DNA of 13,390 bases, taken from assembly GCA_964514665.1 (NCBI GenBank), contig CAZESH010000095.1:1-13390 (forward strand), in the 5' to 3' direction. The notes under the pieces were generated by a model. It worked only from the letters and a program-made list of their open reading frames with translations. It was not told the DNA's origin and made no database searches. Position 1 is the first letter of the stretch. Each line of letters starts with the position of its first letter. This DNA comes from CAZESH01 sp964514665. Lineage in GTDB: Bacteria > Bacillota > Bacilli > Paenibacillales > KCTC-25726. Shown here piece after piece: positions 7,134-13,390 of the stretch. Made by a program: the position numbers and the translations under genes.

Positions 7134-8096
7134 GTGGATTTTTCGGTAGTTTTATTCACAATGGGAGTTGCCTTCATATTATCCGTCCTGCTCGGACCTC
7201 TTTGTATTCCGCTTTTGCGGAGGCTGAAATTCGGTCAGCAAATTCGCAAGGAAGGCCCGCAGGGGCACCAGAAAAAGGCGGGCACCCCGACGATGGGGGG
7301 GACTATTATTCTCTTGGCCCTGTCGCTGGCTTTTTTGCGTGTTTCCGACAGAGGCCCCGAGTTTTACATTTTATTGACTGCCACGCTTGGATATGGATTG
7401 GTCGGTTTTCTCGACGATTATATCAAAATCGTATTCAAGCGATCGCTCGGCTTGACCGCCAAACAAAAGCTTTTCGGCCAGCTTTTGTTTGCTGTAATTA
7501 TCTGCGTCATGCTCTATCATTCGGGACACAGCACGGCGCTGAACATTCCGTTTACCGAATTTAACCTGCAGCTGGGAGGGCTCTATTACCCGTTTGTCAT
7601 TTTACTCATGATGGGGGTGTCCAACGCCGTCAACTTCACCGACGGTCTCGACGGACTTTTGTCCGGCACGAGTGCGATCGCTTTCGGAGCGCTGGCCGTG
7701 ATCGCGATGTATCATACCGAGCAGGAAGCGGCCAATTTTTCTGCGGCGATGATCGGCGCGGTGCTTGGATTTTTGGTCTACAATGCGCATCCGGCCAAAG
7801 TATTTATGGGCGATACCGGATCGCTTGGAATCGGCGGCGGTTTGACGGCTGTGGCGATTTTAACCAAAACGGAGCTGATTGTGCTCTTGATCGGCGGCGT
7901 GTTTATCATTGAAATGCTGTCGGTCATCATTCAAGTCATCTCCTTTAAAACAACCGGCAAAAGAGTGTTTAAAATGAGCCCGATCCATCATCATTTCGAA
8001 TTGAGCGGTTGGTCGGAATGGCGGGTCGTGATCACCTTTTGGCTGGCCGGACTTGTGCTGGCAGCGTTCGGAATCTATATTAATGAGGTGTTTTAA
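7134..8096 (+). CDS. mraY: Phospho-MurNAc-pentapeptide transferase (lipid I synthase)
   Basis: Integral membrane enzyme that moves phospho-MurNAc-pentapeptide from UDP to undecaprenyl phosphate, making lipid I on the cytoplasmic face. 320 residues, against about 324 in B. subtilis, mostly hydrophobic and consistent with ten membrane segments. Family motifs in order: GHQKKAGTPTMGG, the Asp pair of DDYIKI (Asp94, Asp95), NAVNFTDGLDG (Asp170, Asp173), MGDTGS (Asp227) and the histidine triplet in SPIHHHFE (His285-287). These acidic and histidine positions form the Mg-dependent active site in the family. The GTG start follows GAGGGGT (7121-7127) with a 6-nt gap; a GTG two bases earlier is out of frame. 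The gap from murF is 34 bases and holds no obvious promoter. Very sure. Confidence 0.97.
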   Translation: MDFSVVLFTMGVAFILSVLLGPLCIPLLRRLKFGQQIRKEGPQGHQKKAGTPTMGGTIILLALSLAFLRVSDRGPEFYILLTATLGYGLVGFLDDYIKIVFKRSLGLTAKQKLFGQLLFAVIICVMLYHSGHSTALNIPFTEFNLQLGGLYYPFVILLMMGVSNAVNFTDGLDGLLSGTSAIAFGALAVIAMYHTEQEAANFSAAMIGAVLGFLVYNAHPAKVFMGDTGSLGIGGGLTAVAILTKTELIVLLIGGVFIIEMLSVIIQVISFKTTGKRVFKMSPIHHHFELSGWSEWRVVITFWLAGLVLAAFGIYINEVF

Positions 8097-8099
8097 CGC

Positions 8100-9503
8100 A
8101 TGCGCCATCCCAGATCGTATCGAAACCAGGAAGTCGTCATTCTCGGATTGGCCAAAAGCGGACAAGCGGTGGCCAAGGTTTTCCATGAATACGGCGCCAA
8201 GGTGACGGTTAACGACATGAAGCAAAAAGCGGATTGCCCCGAAGCGGAAGAGCTGGAACGGTTAGGGATTGAAGTGATTTGCGGTTCCCATCCGGAAACG
8301 CTGCTGCATCCCGGCGTTTCTGTGCTTGTCAAAAATCCCGGCATCAAATATACGATTGCGCCGATCCGTCAAGCACAGCGCTTGGGCATCGAAATCGTCA
8401 CAGAGGTGGAAGTGGCTTATCATCTCAGCGAAGTGCCGATCATCGGCATTACCGGATCGAACGGAAAAACCACCACCACCACCTGGATCGGAAGCATGCT
8501 CGAAGAGGCCGGTCTTTTTCCCGTTGTTGCGGGGAATATTGGAACGCCGCTATGCGACGCGGTGAGAAATTCCGACACTGCGAAATGGATGGTGGTCGAG
8601 CTCAGCAGCTTTCAATTAAAAGGAACCGTGAATTTTCACCCCCAAATCGCCTGCTTGCTCAATGTGTATGAAACGCATATGGATTATCACGGCTCGATGG
8701 ACGACTACATCGAGTCTAAATTGAAAATGTTGGATCGTCAGACGGCAAGCGATATTGCCGTATTAAATTGGGACGATCCCGTATGCCGCAGTGCTGCGGG
8801 AAGAACCCAAGCACGGATTGTGCCGTTCTCGTACAGTCAGGAATTGACAAATGGCGTTTATCTCGAGCACGGTGCAGACGCTGGTTCGTCTGTGATCGTA
8901 TATAGGGACGAAAACGGGCATAAGAGGGTTGTGCTCGCTGTAGATGAAATCGGGATTCCCGGCAATCACAATGTGGAGAATGCTTTGGCGGCGACTGCCG
9001 TTGCATTGTCTGCGGGCGCTCCCGTCTCCGTTGTCGCCGCCTGCTTGAAGGCTTTTAGAGGTGTCGAACATCGCTTGGAATTTGTTCGCGATGTGGAAGG
9101 CATAGCCGTATATAACGACTCCAAAGCGACGAATCCCGCCGCTGCCGCCAAATCGATAGAGTCCTTTACGCAGCCGATTGTCTGGGTTGCAGGGGGGCAG
9201 GACCGGGGAACGAGCTTCGACAGCATGCTTCCCGTTCTTAAAGAACGGGTGAAAGGCGTCGTGGCACTCGGTGAAACAAAAGCCGATATCGTTGCGACCG
9301 CACGCCGCGCGGGGATTGAAAAGGCGTTTTCCGTCGATACTGCTAACAACGCCGATGCGGTAGAGCAGGCTGTCAGGAAAGCGGCGGAGCTTGCGGAAAG
9401 CGGGGACGTGATCCTCTTTTCTCCGGCTTGCGCCAGCTGGGACATGTTTGTTTCCTATGAGCAACGTGGACGAATGTTTAAGGCATCGGTGCATAACCTT
9501 TAA
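8100..9503 (+). CDS. murD: UDP-MurNAc-L-alanine--D-glutamate ligase
   Basis: Cytoplasmic Mur ligase that adds D-Glu to UDP-MurNAc-L-Ala. 467 residues, somewhat longer than the roughly 450 of B. subtilis MurD. The ATG starts 3 bases after the mraY stop; its Shine-Dalgarno GAGGTG (8085-8090) lies within the end of mraY. The N-terminal Rossmann-like domain opens with VVILGLAKSG, followed by VKNPGI, P-loop GSNGKTTTT (Lys123), AGNIGTPL, VELSSFQL and NVYETHMDYHGSMDDY. Then come IPGNHNVENALAA, the short linker GVEHRLEFV, YNDSKATNPAA, GGQDRG and SPACASWDMF, all MurD signatures. The DHLDRHG-type site reads THMDYHG, and GGLDRG reads GGQDRG; both are conservative variants. Very sure. Confidence 0.97.
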   Translation: MRHPRSYRNQEVVILGLAKSGQAVAKVFHEYGAKVTVNDMKQKADCPEAEELERLGIEVICGSHPETLLHPGVSVLVKNPGIKYTIAPIRQAQRLGIEIVTEVEVAYHLSEVPIIGITGSNGKTTTTTWIGSMLEEAGLFPVVAGNIGTPLCDAVRNSDTAKWMVVELSSFQLKGTVNFHPQIACLLNVYETHMDYHGSMDDYIESKLKMLDRQTASDIAVLNWDDPVCRSAAGRTQARIVPFSYSQELTNGVYLEHGADAGSSVIVYRDENGHKRVVLAVDEIGIPGNHNVENALAATAVALSAGAPVSVVAACLKAFRGVEHRLEFVRDVEGIAVYNDSKATNPAAAAKSIESFTQPIVWVAGGQDRGTSFDSMLPVLKERVKGVVALGETKADIVATARRAGIEKAFSVDTANNADAVEQAVRKAAELAESGDVILFSPACASWDMFVSYEQRGRMFKASVHNL

Positions 9504-9514
9504 TAGACGCTAGT

Positions 9515-9536
9515 GTTGGATAAGCTTTTATCCGGC
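9515..9536 (+). promoter_or_regulatory. Short hairpin in the murD-spoVE gap
   Basis: GGATAA (9518-9523) and TTATCC (9528-9533) form a 6-bp perfect stem around GCTT. Three more pairs outside it (two of them G-U) could extend the stem to 9515-9536. Only a short ATTT follows, so it would be a poor terminator. It lies 12 bases before the spoVE Shine-Dalgarno. It may be chance, or may modulate spoVE expression. I see no sigma-E-like promoter in this 59-base gap. Confidence 0.25.
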
Positions 9537-9562
9537 ATTTCTCGAACAAGGAGGTTTGTACG

Positions 9563-10660
9563 ATGTCAAAACACCGTACCGCTCCCGATCTCGTGATGAT
9601 CGCGGCGATCATTGCGCTGCTCTGCATAGGCATTGTAATGGTATACAGTGCCAGTGCGGTTCTGGCTTTTCACGATTTCGGGGATCGCTTTTATTATTTG
9701 AAACGGCAGGCTTTGTTCGCCGTTCTGGGCGTGGTCGCCATGTTCCTGACGATGAATACGGATTATTGGATTTGGAAGAAATTCGCCAAGTCGGGATTGA
9801 TACTCGGCTTTGCACTGCTGATTCTGGTGCTGATTCCGGGCATCGGCGTCGTCAGAGGCGGCGCCCGCAGCTGGCTCGGCATCGCATCGTTTGGTATCCA
9901 GCCATCGGAATTCATCAAGCTTGTGATGATCATTTTTATGGCCAAGGTACTTTCCGAGCACCAGCAAAGAATCACCCATTTCACGAAAGGGCTGCTGCCC
10001 GCTCTGCTGCTGCTCGGTGCGGCCTTCGGCCTGATCATGCTGCAGCCGGATCTCGGTACGGGAGCCGTGCTGGTGGGAGCCACGATGCTGATCATCTTCA
10101 CCTCCGGCGCACGCATTTCGCATCTCGCCTACCTGGGGCTGCTCGGTTTGGCCGGATTCGTGGGATTGATTGCCGCCGCACCGTACAGGCTGCAGCGCAT
10201 CACCGCTTTTTTGGATCCATGGAAAGATCCGCTTGGAGCCGGCTATCAGTCGATTCAATCCCTATATGCGATTGGGCCGGGTGGATTGGCGGGATTGGGA
10301 CTCGGCATGAGCAGGCAAAAATACAATTACTTGCCGGAGCCGCAAACCGATTTTATTTTCTCGATTGTCGCCGAGGAGTTGGGCTTCATAGGCGGAATGC
10401 TGCTGCTGATGCTTTTCCTGCTGCTGGTGTGGAGGGGGATGCGCACGGCGATTACGGCTCCCGATACCTTCGGCAGCCTGCTTGCGGTAGGCATTGTCGG
10501 CATGCTTTCGGTACAGGTGATCATCAATATCGGGGTGGTGATCGGAATGTTTCCCGTAACCGGCATTACGCTGCCTCTGATCAGTGCGGGCGGGTCTTCC
10601 TTGACACTGATGCTGACGGCGCTCGGCGTATTGCTTAACATATCCCGCTACGCGAGGTGA
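9563..10660 (+). CDS. spoVE: SEDS-family peptidoglycan polymerase, SpoVE type (FtsW-like)
   Basis: Polytopic membrane protein of the SEDS family, which polymerises lipid II into glycan strands alongside a class B PBP; SpoVE acts with SpoVD in spore cortex synthesis. 365 residues, essentially the 366 of B. subtilis SpoVE, with about ten membrane segments. The ATG follows a consensus AAGGAGGT (9548-9555) with a 7-nt gap. Motifs are VMVYSASAV near residue 30, RSWLGIASFGIQPSEF, MLQPDLGTG, RITAFLDPWKDPLGAGYQ, YLPEPQTDFIFSIVAEELG, and LPLISAGGSSLTLML near the end. Asp263 in TDFIF should be the essential SEDS aspartate. The usual LPFxSYGGSS reads SAGGSS here, so the Tyr is Ala. The position between murD and murG and overall likeness to SpoVE favour this name, but a housekeeping FtsW role cannot be excluded unless another ftsW exists elsewhere in the genome. 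Confidence 0.9.
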   Translation: MSKHRTAPDLVMIAAIIALLCIGIVMVYSASAVLAFHDFGDRFYYLKRQALFAVLGVVAMFLTMNTDYWIWKKFAKSGLILGFALLILVLIPGIGVVRGGARSWLGIASFGIQPSEFIKLVMIIFMAKVLSEHQQRITHFTKGLLPALLLLGAAFGLIMLQPDLGTGAVLVGATMLIIFTSGARISHLAYLGLLGLAGFVGLIAAAPYRLQRITAFLDPWKDPLGAGYQSIQSLYAIGPGGLAGLGLGMSRQKYNYLPEPQTDFIFSIVAEELGFIGGMLLLMLFLLLVWRGMRTAITAPDTFGSLLAVGIVGMLSVQVIINIGVVIGMFPVTGITLPLISAGGSSLTLMLTALGVLLNISRYAR

Positions 10661-10671
10661 AGGTGAAGAAC

Positions 10672-11772
10672 ATGCGAATTGTCTTGAGCGGCGGCGGCAC
10701 GGGCGGACACATTTACCCGGCTGTCGCCATTGCCAACCAGTGCAGACAGGAAGAGCCCGATACGGAGCTTTTGTATATCGGCACCCGCAACGGACTGGAA
10801 TATGAAATTGTCAAAAAAGCGGAAATTCCTTTCTCTGAAATCGAAATCAGCGGCTTTCGCAGAAAGCTGTTTACCCGCGATCATGTGAAAACGATGCTGC
10901 GTTTTGTGCGCGCCGTCCGCCAATGCAAAAAACTGCTGCGCGAATTCAAGCCCGACGTCGTAATAGGTACCGGCGGTTTTGTTTGCGGTCCGGTGATCTA
11001 TGCTGCAGCCAAGCTTGGCATCCCGACGCTGATTCACGAGCAGAATGTGATCCCGGGATTGACCAACCGTTTTTTAAGCCGCTATGCGGACAGTGTCGCA
11101 GTCAGCTTTAAAGGCTCGGAGAGCGCCTTTAAGAAAGCGAAGCGCGCCGTTTATACGGGCAATCCCAGCGCATCGCAGGTGATGAATGCGGACCCGCAAA
11201 GGGCGCTTAGAACGCTTGGCATTCCCGACAAAGCGCAGGTCGTGCTGATTACCGGCGGAAGCCGCGGCGCCCGGGCCTTGAACGATGCTGCACTGCAGAT
11301 GCTTGCCCTTGTCGGCGATCTGCCCGACGTGTTTATTGTCTGGGTAACCGGCAGCATTTATTATGAAGCTTATAAAGAAAAGTCGAAAAGCGCACGCGCA
11401 TCCGAACGTGTCAAAATTGCCGCGTATTTGCATAACATGCCCGAAGTATTGGCTTCCTCCTTGCTGGTAATCAGCCGTGCCGGCGCTTCTTTTTTGGCGG
11501 AGGTGACGGCGCTGGGAGTGCCCAGTGTGCTCGTGCCTTCGCCGAATGTGACCAACAATCATCAAGAGGCAAACGCCCGTTGGCTGAGCAAGGAAAAGGC
11601 GGCCGAATTGATTCTGGAAAAAGATTTGAACGGCGAGCGGCTTTTTTCCGTGATCCAAGCCATAATGGCTGATCCGATTCGCCGGGAATACATGTCCAAA
11701 CAAGCAAAAAAGCTCGGCCAGGCGGATGCGGCCAAGCTGGTTTACCGGGAACTTAAAAATATTGTTGATTGA
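10672..11772 (+). CDS. murG: Lipid II synthase: undecaprenyl-PP-MurNAc-pentapeptide GlcNAc transferase
   Basis: Peripheral membrane GT-B glycosyltransferase that adds GlcNAc from UDP-GlcNAc to lipid I, making lipid II on the inner face. From the ATG at 10672 the protein is 366 residues, the usual length, and begins MRIVLSGGGTGGH as in B. subtilis. That start has AAGGTG (10660-10665) with a 6-nt gap. A GTG at 10657, overlapping the spoVE stop as GTGA, would add five residues but has no good Shine-Dalgarno; it could serve a coupled start. Motifs: GGGTGGHIYP with His13, GTGGFVCGP, HEQNVIPGLTN (Glu123, Asn125), TGNPSAS, TGGSRGA near 195 in the nucleotide-binding half, SRAGASFLAEVTALGVPSVLVPSP, and NNHQEANA (His297, Gln298, Glu299). 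Very sure of function; the start is the only doubt. Confidence 0.96.
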   Translation: MRIVLSGGGTGGHIYPAVAIANQCRQEEPDTELLYIGTRNGLEYEIVKKAEIPFSEIEISGFRRKLFTRDHVKTMLRFVRAVRQCKKLLREFKPDVVIGTGGFVCGPVIYAAAKLGIPTLIHEQNVIPGLTNRFLSRYADSVAVSFKGSESAFKKAKRAVYTGNPSASQVMNADPQRALRTLGIPDKAQVVLITGGSRGARALNDAALQMLALVGDLPDVFIVWVTGSIYYEAYKEKSKSARASERVKIAAYLHNMPEVLASSLLVISRAGASFLAEVTALGVPSVLVPSPNVTNNHQEANARWLSKEKAAELILEKDLNGERLFSVIQAIMADPIRREYMSKQAKKLGQADAAKLVYRELKNIVD

Positions 11773-11783
11773 TAAGTAGGCTA

Positions 11784-11830
11784 CCCTGCGAAGGAGTTTG
11801 CGGCTTATTCGCAGCGGGTCCGGTTTTTTT
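11784..11830 (+). terminator. Weak terminator-like hairpin after murG
   Basis: CTGCGAA (11786-11792) pairs exactly with TTCGCAG (11808-11814); two further C-G pairs are possible past a one-base bulge. The loop is 15 nt. Six bases after the stem comes a run of seven T (11824-11830). The distance to the T-run and the bulge make it weaker than a typical intrinsic terminator, so partial termination or attenuation before murB is as likely as full termination. It lies at the start of the longest intergenic gap in the window (231 bases), which supports a transcription unit boundary here. Confidence 0.35.
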
Positions 11831-11857
11831 CCGCATCCGATTTTTTCCATTGGGCGA

Positions 11858-11899
11858 TTGTCACACTCGATGATTTGACTACATAACATATCGTATAAC
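11858..11899 (+). promoter_or_regulatory. Possible promoter region for murB and murA
   Basis: The AT-rich part of the murG-murB gap holds several imperfect promoter elements: TTGTCA (11858-11863) with CATAAC (11882-11887) at 18 bp; and TTGACT (11875-11880) with TATAAC (11894-11899), whose 13-bp spacer is too short. None is a convincing full sigma-A promoter, but a boundary here is plausible because murB has its own strong Shine-Dalgarno and a weak terminator precedes the region. Inference only. Confidence 0.25.
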
Positions 11900-11901
11900 C
11901 G

Positions 11902-11988
11902 TGACAAAAAGCTGGATGAGAAAGCCGCATAACTTTGTCAAGTAGAATGGCCATTGATTTTCACAACCGGGATTTTTTCCGTTTGTCA
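11902..11988 (+). repeat. TGACAAA/TTTGTCA complementary elements in the murB leader
   Basis: TGACAAA at 11902-11908 is exactly complementary to TTTGTCA at 11934-11940 and to a second TTTGTCA at 11982-11988. The second copy overlaps the first base of the murB Shine-Dalgarno AAAGGAGGT (11988-11996). The left element could therefore pair with either copy, giving two mutually exclusive stems of 7 bp, one next to the ribosome binding site. Short AT-rich repeats like these can also arise by chance. Confidence 0.3.
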
Positions 11989-12003
11989 AAGGAGGTTTCG
12001 CTC

Positions 12004-12909
12004 ATGCAGGCGGTTATAGCCGATCTGAAAGCAGCAGGAATAGAAAAAGTATACTTGGATGAACCAATGGCGCTCCATACCACATGGAAGGTGGGGGGGC
12101 CGGCCGATTTGTTCGTGGTTCCGGACAGCAAAGTCCAGTTGATCGATACGGTGAGAATCATGCATCGGCACACGGTTCCGTGGATGAGCATCGGCAGGGG
12201 ATCCAACATGCTGGTTTCGGATAAAGGCATTCGCGGAGCTGTGATTAAACAGGGAGCGGGACTCGATTATGTTCGCTTTCAGGCTCCTCTCGTATATGCC
12301 GGGGGTGCATTCAGCTTCATTAAATTATCCGTGGTTACAGGCAGAGAGGGATTGACCGGTTTGGAATATGCCGGGGGCATTCCGGGATCGGTAGGCGGAG
12401 CGGTTTATATGAATGCGGGTGCCAACGGATCGGATGTATCGCAAATTTTGCAAACGGCGGAAATTTTACTGCAGGACGGTACTCTCGTGCAGTGGACCGC
12501 AGAGGACCTCCAATTTCGCTATCGCCATTCGCTGCTGCATGAGGTGCCCGGCATTGTCACGGAAGCTGTGTTTAGGCTGAAACACGGAGATCGCAAGGAA
12601 ATTGCAGCCGCAATGGCCGCCTACAAGCATCGCCGCCTGCAAACACAGCCGCTTCAAGCTGCATGCGCCGGCAGTGTGTTTCGAAATCCGGAAAATCATC
12701 ACGCCGCAAAATTGATCGAGCAAGCAGGGTTAAAAGGGTTAAAAGTCGGTGGAGCGGAAGTATCGGAGCTGCATGCCAATTTCATTGTGAACACAGGAAA
12801 CGCCACAGCAAGAGACGTCCTCACCCTGATGGGGCAAATTCAAGCCAAGGTGGAAAGCCAATTCGGCATTGCACTGGTTCCTGAAGTATTGGTGGTGGGT
12901 GAACGGTAA
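12004..12909 (+). CDS. murB: UDP-N-acetylenolpyruvoylglucosamine reductase
   Basis: Cytoplasmic FAD enzyme that uses NADPH to reduce UDP-GlcNAc-enolpyruvate to UDP-MurNAc, the step after MurA. The ATG at 12004 follows AAAGGAGGT (11988-11996) with a 7-nt gap and gives 301 residues, close to the 303 of B. subtilis MurB. The frame is open further up to 11935, but those starts (TTG 11935, ATG 11947) lack a good Shine-Dalgarno and would add a tail not found in the family. Motifs: HTTWKVGGPAD, GRGSNMLVSDKG in the FAD-binding domain, GLEYAGGIPGSVGGAVYMNAGA, FRYRHS, CAGSVFRNP with the catalytic Ser224, ISEMHGNF-like VSELHANFIVNTGNA, and Glu294 in the C-terminal PEV. It matches the Bacillus-type (type II) MurB pattern. 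The murA start is 16 bases on. Very sure. Confidence 0.97.
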   Translation: MQAVIADLKAAGIEKVYLDEPMALHTTWKVGGPADLFVVPDSKVQLIDTVRIMHRHTVPWMSIGRGSNMLVSDKGIRGAVIKQGAGLDYVRFQAPLVYAGGAFSFIKLSVVTGREGLTGLEYAGGIPGSVGGAVYMNAGANGSDVSQILQTAEILLQDGTLVQWTAEDLQFRYRHSLLHEVPGIVTEAVFRLKHGDRKEIAAAMAAYKHRRLQTQPLQAACAGSVFRNPENHHAAKLIEQAGLKGLKVGGAEVSELHANFIVNTGNATARDVLTLMGQIQAKVESQFGIALVPEVLVVGER

Positions 12910-12924
12910 AACGGAGGTGAGACA

Positions 12925-13390
12925 TTGGAGAAATTGGTTATTGAAGGCGGTAGATCCTTATCTGGAGTCGTGCGGATTCACGGCGCGAAGAATGCGGCGC
13001 TTCCCATCCTTGCTGCCAGTATTATGGTTGAAGGAGTTCATGTGATACAGAACATCCCGAACCTCTTGGACATTCATGTCATGTTGGACATTCTTCGCTC
13101 ACTCGGCTGCCGGGCCGAACATACCGATCACAAAGTCACGCTCGATACCTCGACTATGCGCTCTTATCACATACCGGAAGAAATGATGCGGCAGATGCGA
13201 TCGTCCATCTTCTTGATGGGGCCTCTTCTTTCGCGTTTCGGCAAGGCCAAGGTCTATCAGCCGGGAGGATGCGCCATTGGCGACCGTAAAATCGATCTTC
13301 ATCTCAAAGGTCTGCAAGCGCTCGGTGCGCAAATCGAGGAAACAGACGGGACGATCTATTGTACCGCAGAGCGATTGCGGGGCGCCGAAA
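12925..13390 (+). CDS. murA: UDP-GlcNAc 1-carboxyvinyltransferase, N-terminal part (runs off the window)
   Basis: First committed enzyme of peptidoglycan synthesis; transfers enolpyruvate from PEP to UDP-GlcNAc in the cytoplasm. 155 complete codons are present and the frame is still open at the last base. A TTG start fits GGAGGTGA (12913-12920) and gives MEKLVIEGGRSLSGVVRIHG. Family marks are HGAKNAALPILAAS with the substrate-binding Lys and Asn, the MRSSIFLMGPLL stretch, and PGGCAIGDRKIDLHL, where Cys116 is the active-site Cys attacked by fosfomycin; having Cys rather than Asp predicts a fosfomycin-sensitive enzyme. About 265 residues are missing, judged from a usual length near 420. Bacillota often carry two murA copies; from this fragment I cannot say which it is. 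Family very sure, start sure. Confidence 0.95.
   Translation, partial: MEKLVIEGGRSLSGVVRIHGAKNAALPILAASIMVEGVHVIQNIPNLLDIHVMLDILRSLGCRAEHTDHKVTLDTSTMRSYHIPEEMMRQMRSSIFLMGPLLSRFGKAKVYQPGGCAIGDRKIDLHLKGLQALGAQIEETDGTIYCTAERLRGAE

Noticed and set aside
9556..10638. A 360-codon open frame overlapping almost all of spoVE in another frame
   Set aside because: The translation is rich in Arg, His, Gly and Ala with no recognisable motif, while the spoVE frame gives a full SEDS protein with a consensus Shine-Dalgarno. It is a by-product of the codon use in a GC-rich membrane gene.
11773..11830. A possible T-box or other riboswitch before murB
   Set aside because: The conserved T-box sequence and specifier-loop features are not visible, and the stem plus T-run alone does not identify any known class.
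11887..11895. CATATCGTA resembling a sigma-K -10 box in the murG-murB gap
   Set aside because: No AC element lies at the needed 16-17 bases upstream, and a late mother-cell promoter for murB has no other support.
11935..12003. In-frame upstream starts for murB (TTG 11935, ATG 11947)
   Set aside because: They lack a good Shine-Dalgarno and would add 19-23 residues unlike other MurB proteins; the ATG at 12004 has AAAGGAGGT at ideal spacing and gives the usual length.

Overview
The window is a continuous piece of a dcw (division and cell wall) cluster from an endospore-forming member of the Bacillota, most likely Paenibacillus or a close relative. This rests on five observations: Gram-positive type Shine-Dalgarno sequences (AAGGAGGT and variants) before most genes; a PBP 2B-type and a SpoVD-type gene in tandem; a SpoVE-type SEDS protein between murD and murG; a DNPR motif in MurE, which points to meso-diaminopimelate peptidoglycan; and base composition slightly above 50% GC by eye. 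Gene order differs from Bacillus subtilis, where, as I recall, murF and murA lie elsewhere. Here murF sits between murE and mraY, and murA directly follows murB, which fits Paenibacillus-like genomes. The genus is inference; no 16S or other marker is present.

All nine genes are on the + strand and closely packed. The order is pbpB (5' end cut off), spoVD, murE, murF, mraY, murD, spoVE, murG, murB, murA (3' end cut off). Junctions range from a 4-base overlap (murE/murF) to a 3-base gap (mraY/murD). Three are longer: 92 bases before spoVD, 78 before murE, and 231 between murG and murB. No gene-free stretch exceeds 300 bases. I see no mobile element, tRNA, rRNA or CRISPR.

The genes cover most of the lipid II pathway. 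MurA and MurB make UDP-MurNAc from UDP-GlcNAc. MurD, MurE and MurF add D-Glu, meso-DAP and D-Ala-D-Ala (MurC and Ddl are not in the window). MraY moves the product to undecaprenyl phosphate and MurG adds GlcNAc. SEDS polymerases of the SpoVE/FtsW type and class B PBPs (PBP 2B for division, SpoVD for spore cortex) then polymerise and crosslink the chains outside the membrane.

The coding content is ordinary. The less routine signals lie in the junctions. A perfect 11-bp inverted repeat has one arm running into the spoVD Shine-Dalgarno. A perfect 11-bp dyad with a 4-nt loop spans the spoVD stop codon and abuts a consensus extended -10 box. A short ORF with its own Shine-Dalgarno overlaps the murE start. 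The murG-murB gap has a weak terminator-like hairpin and repeated TTTGTCA/TGACAAA elements. SpoVD also keeps exactly two cysteines, at 332 and 351, the positions I recall for the redox-controlled pair of B. subtilis SpoVD. I found no evidence of a novel multi-gene system.
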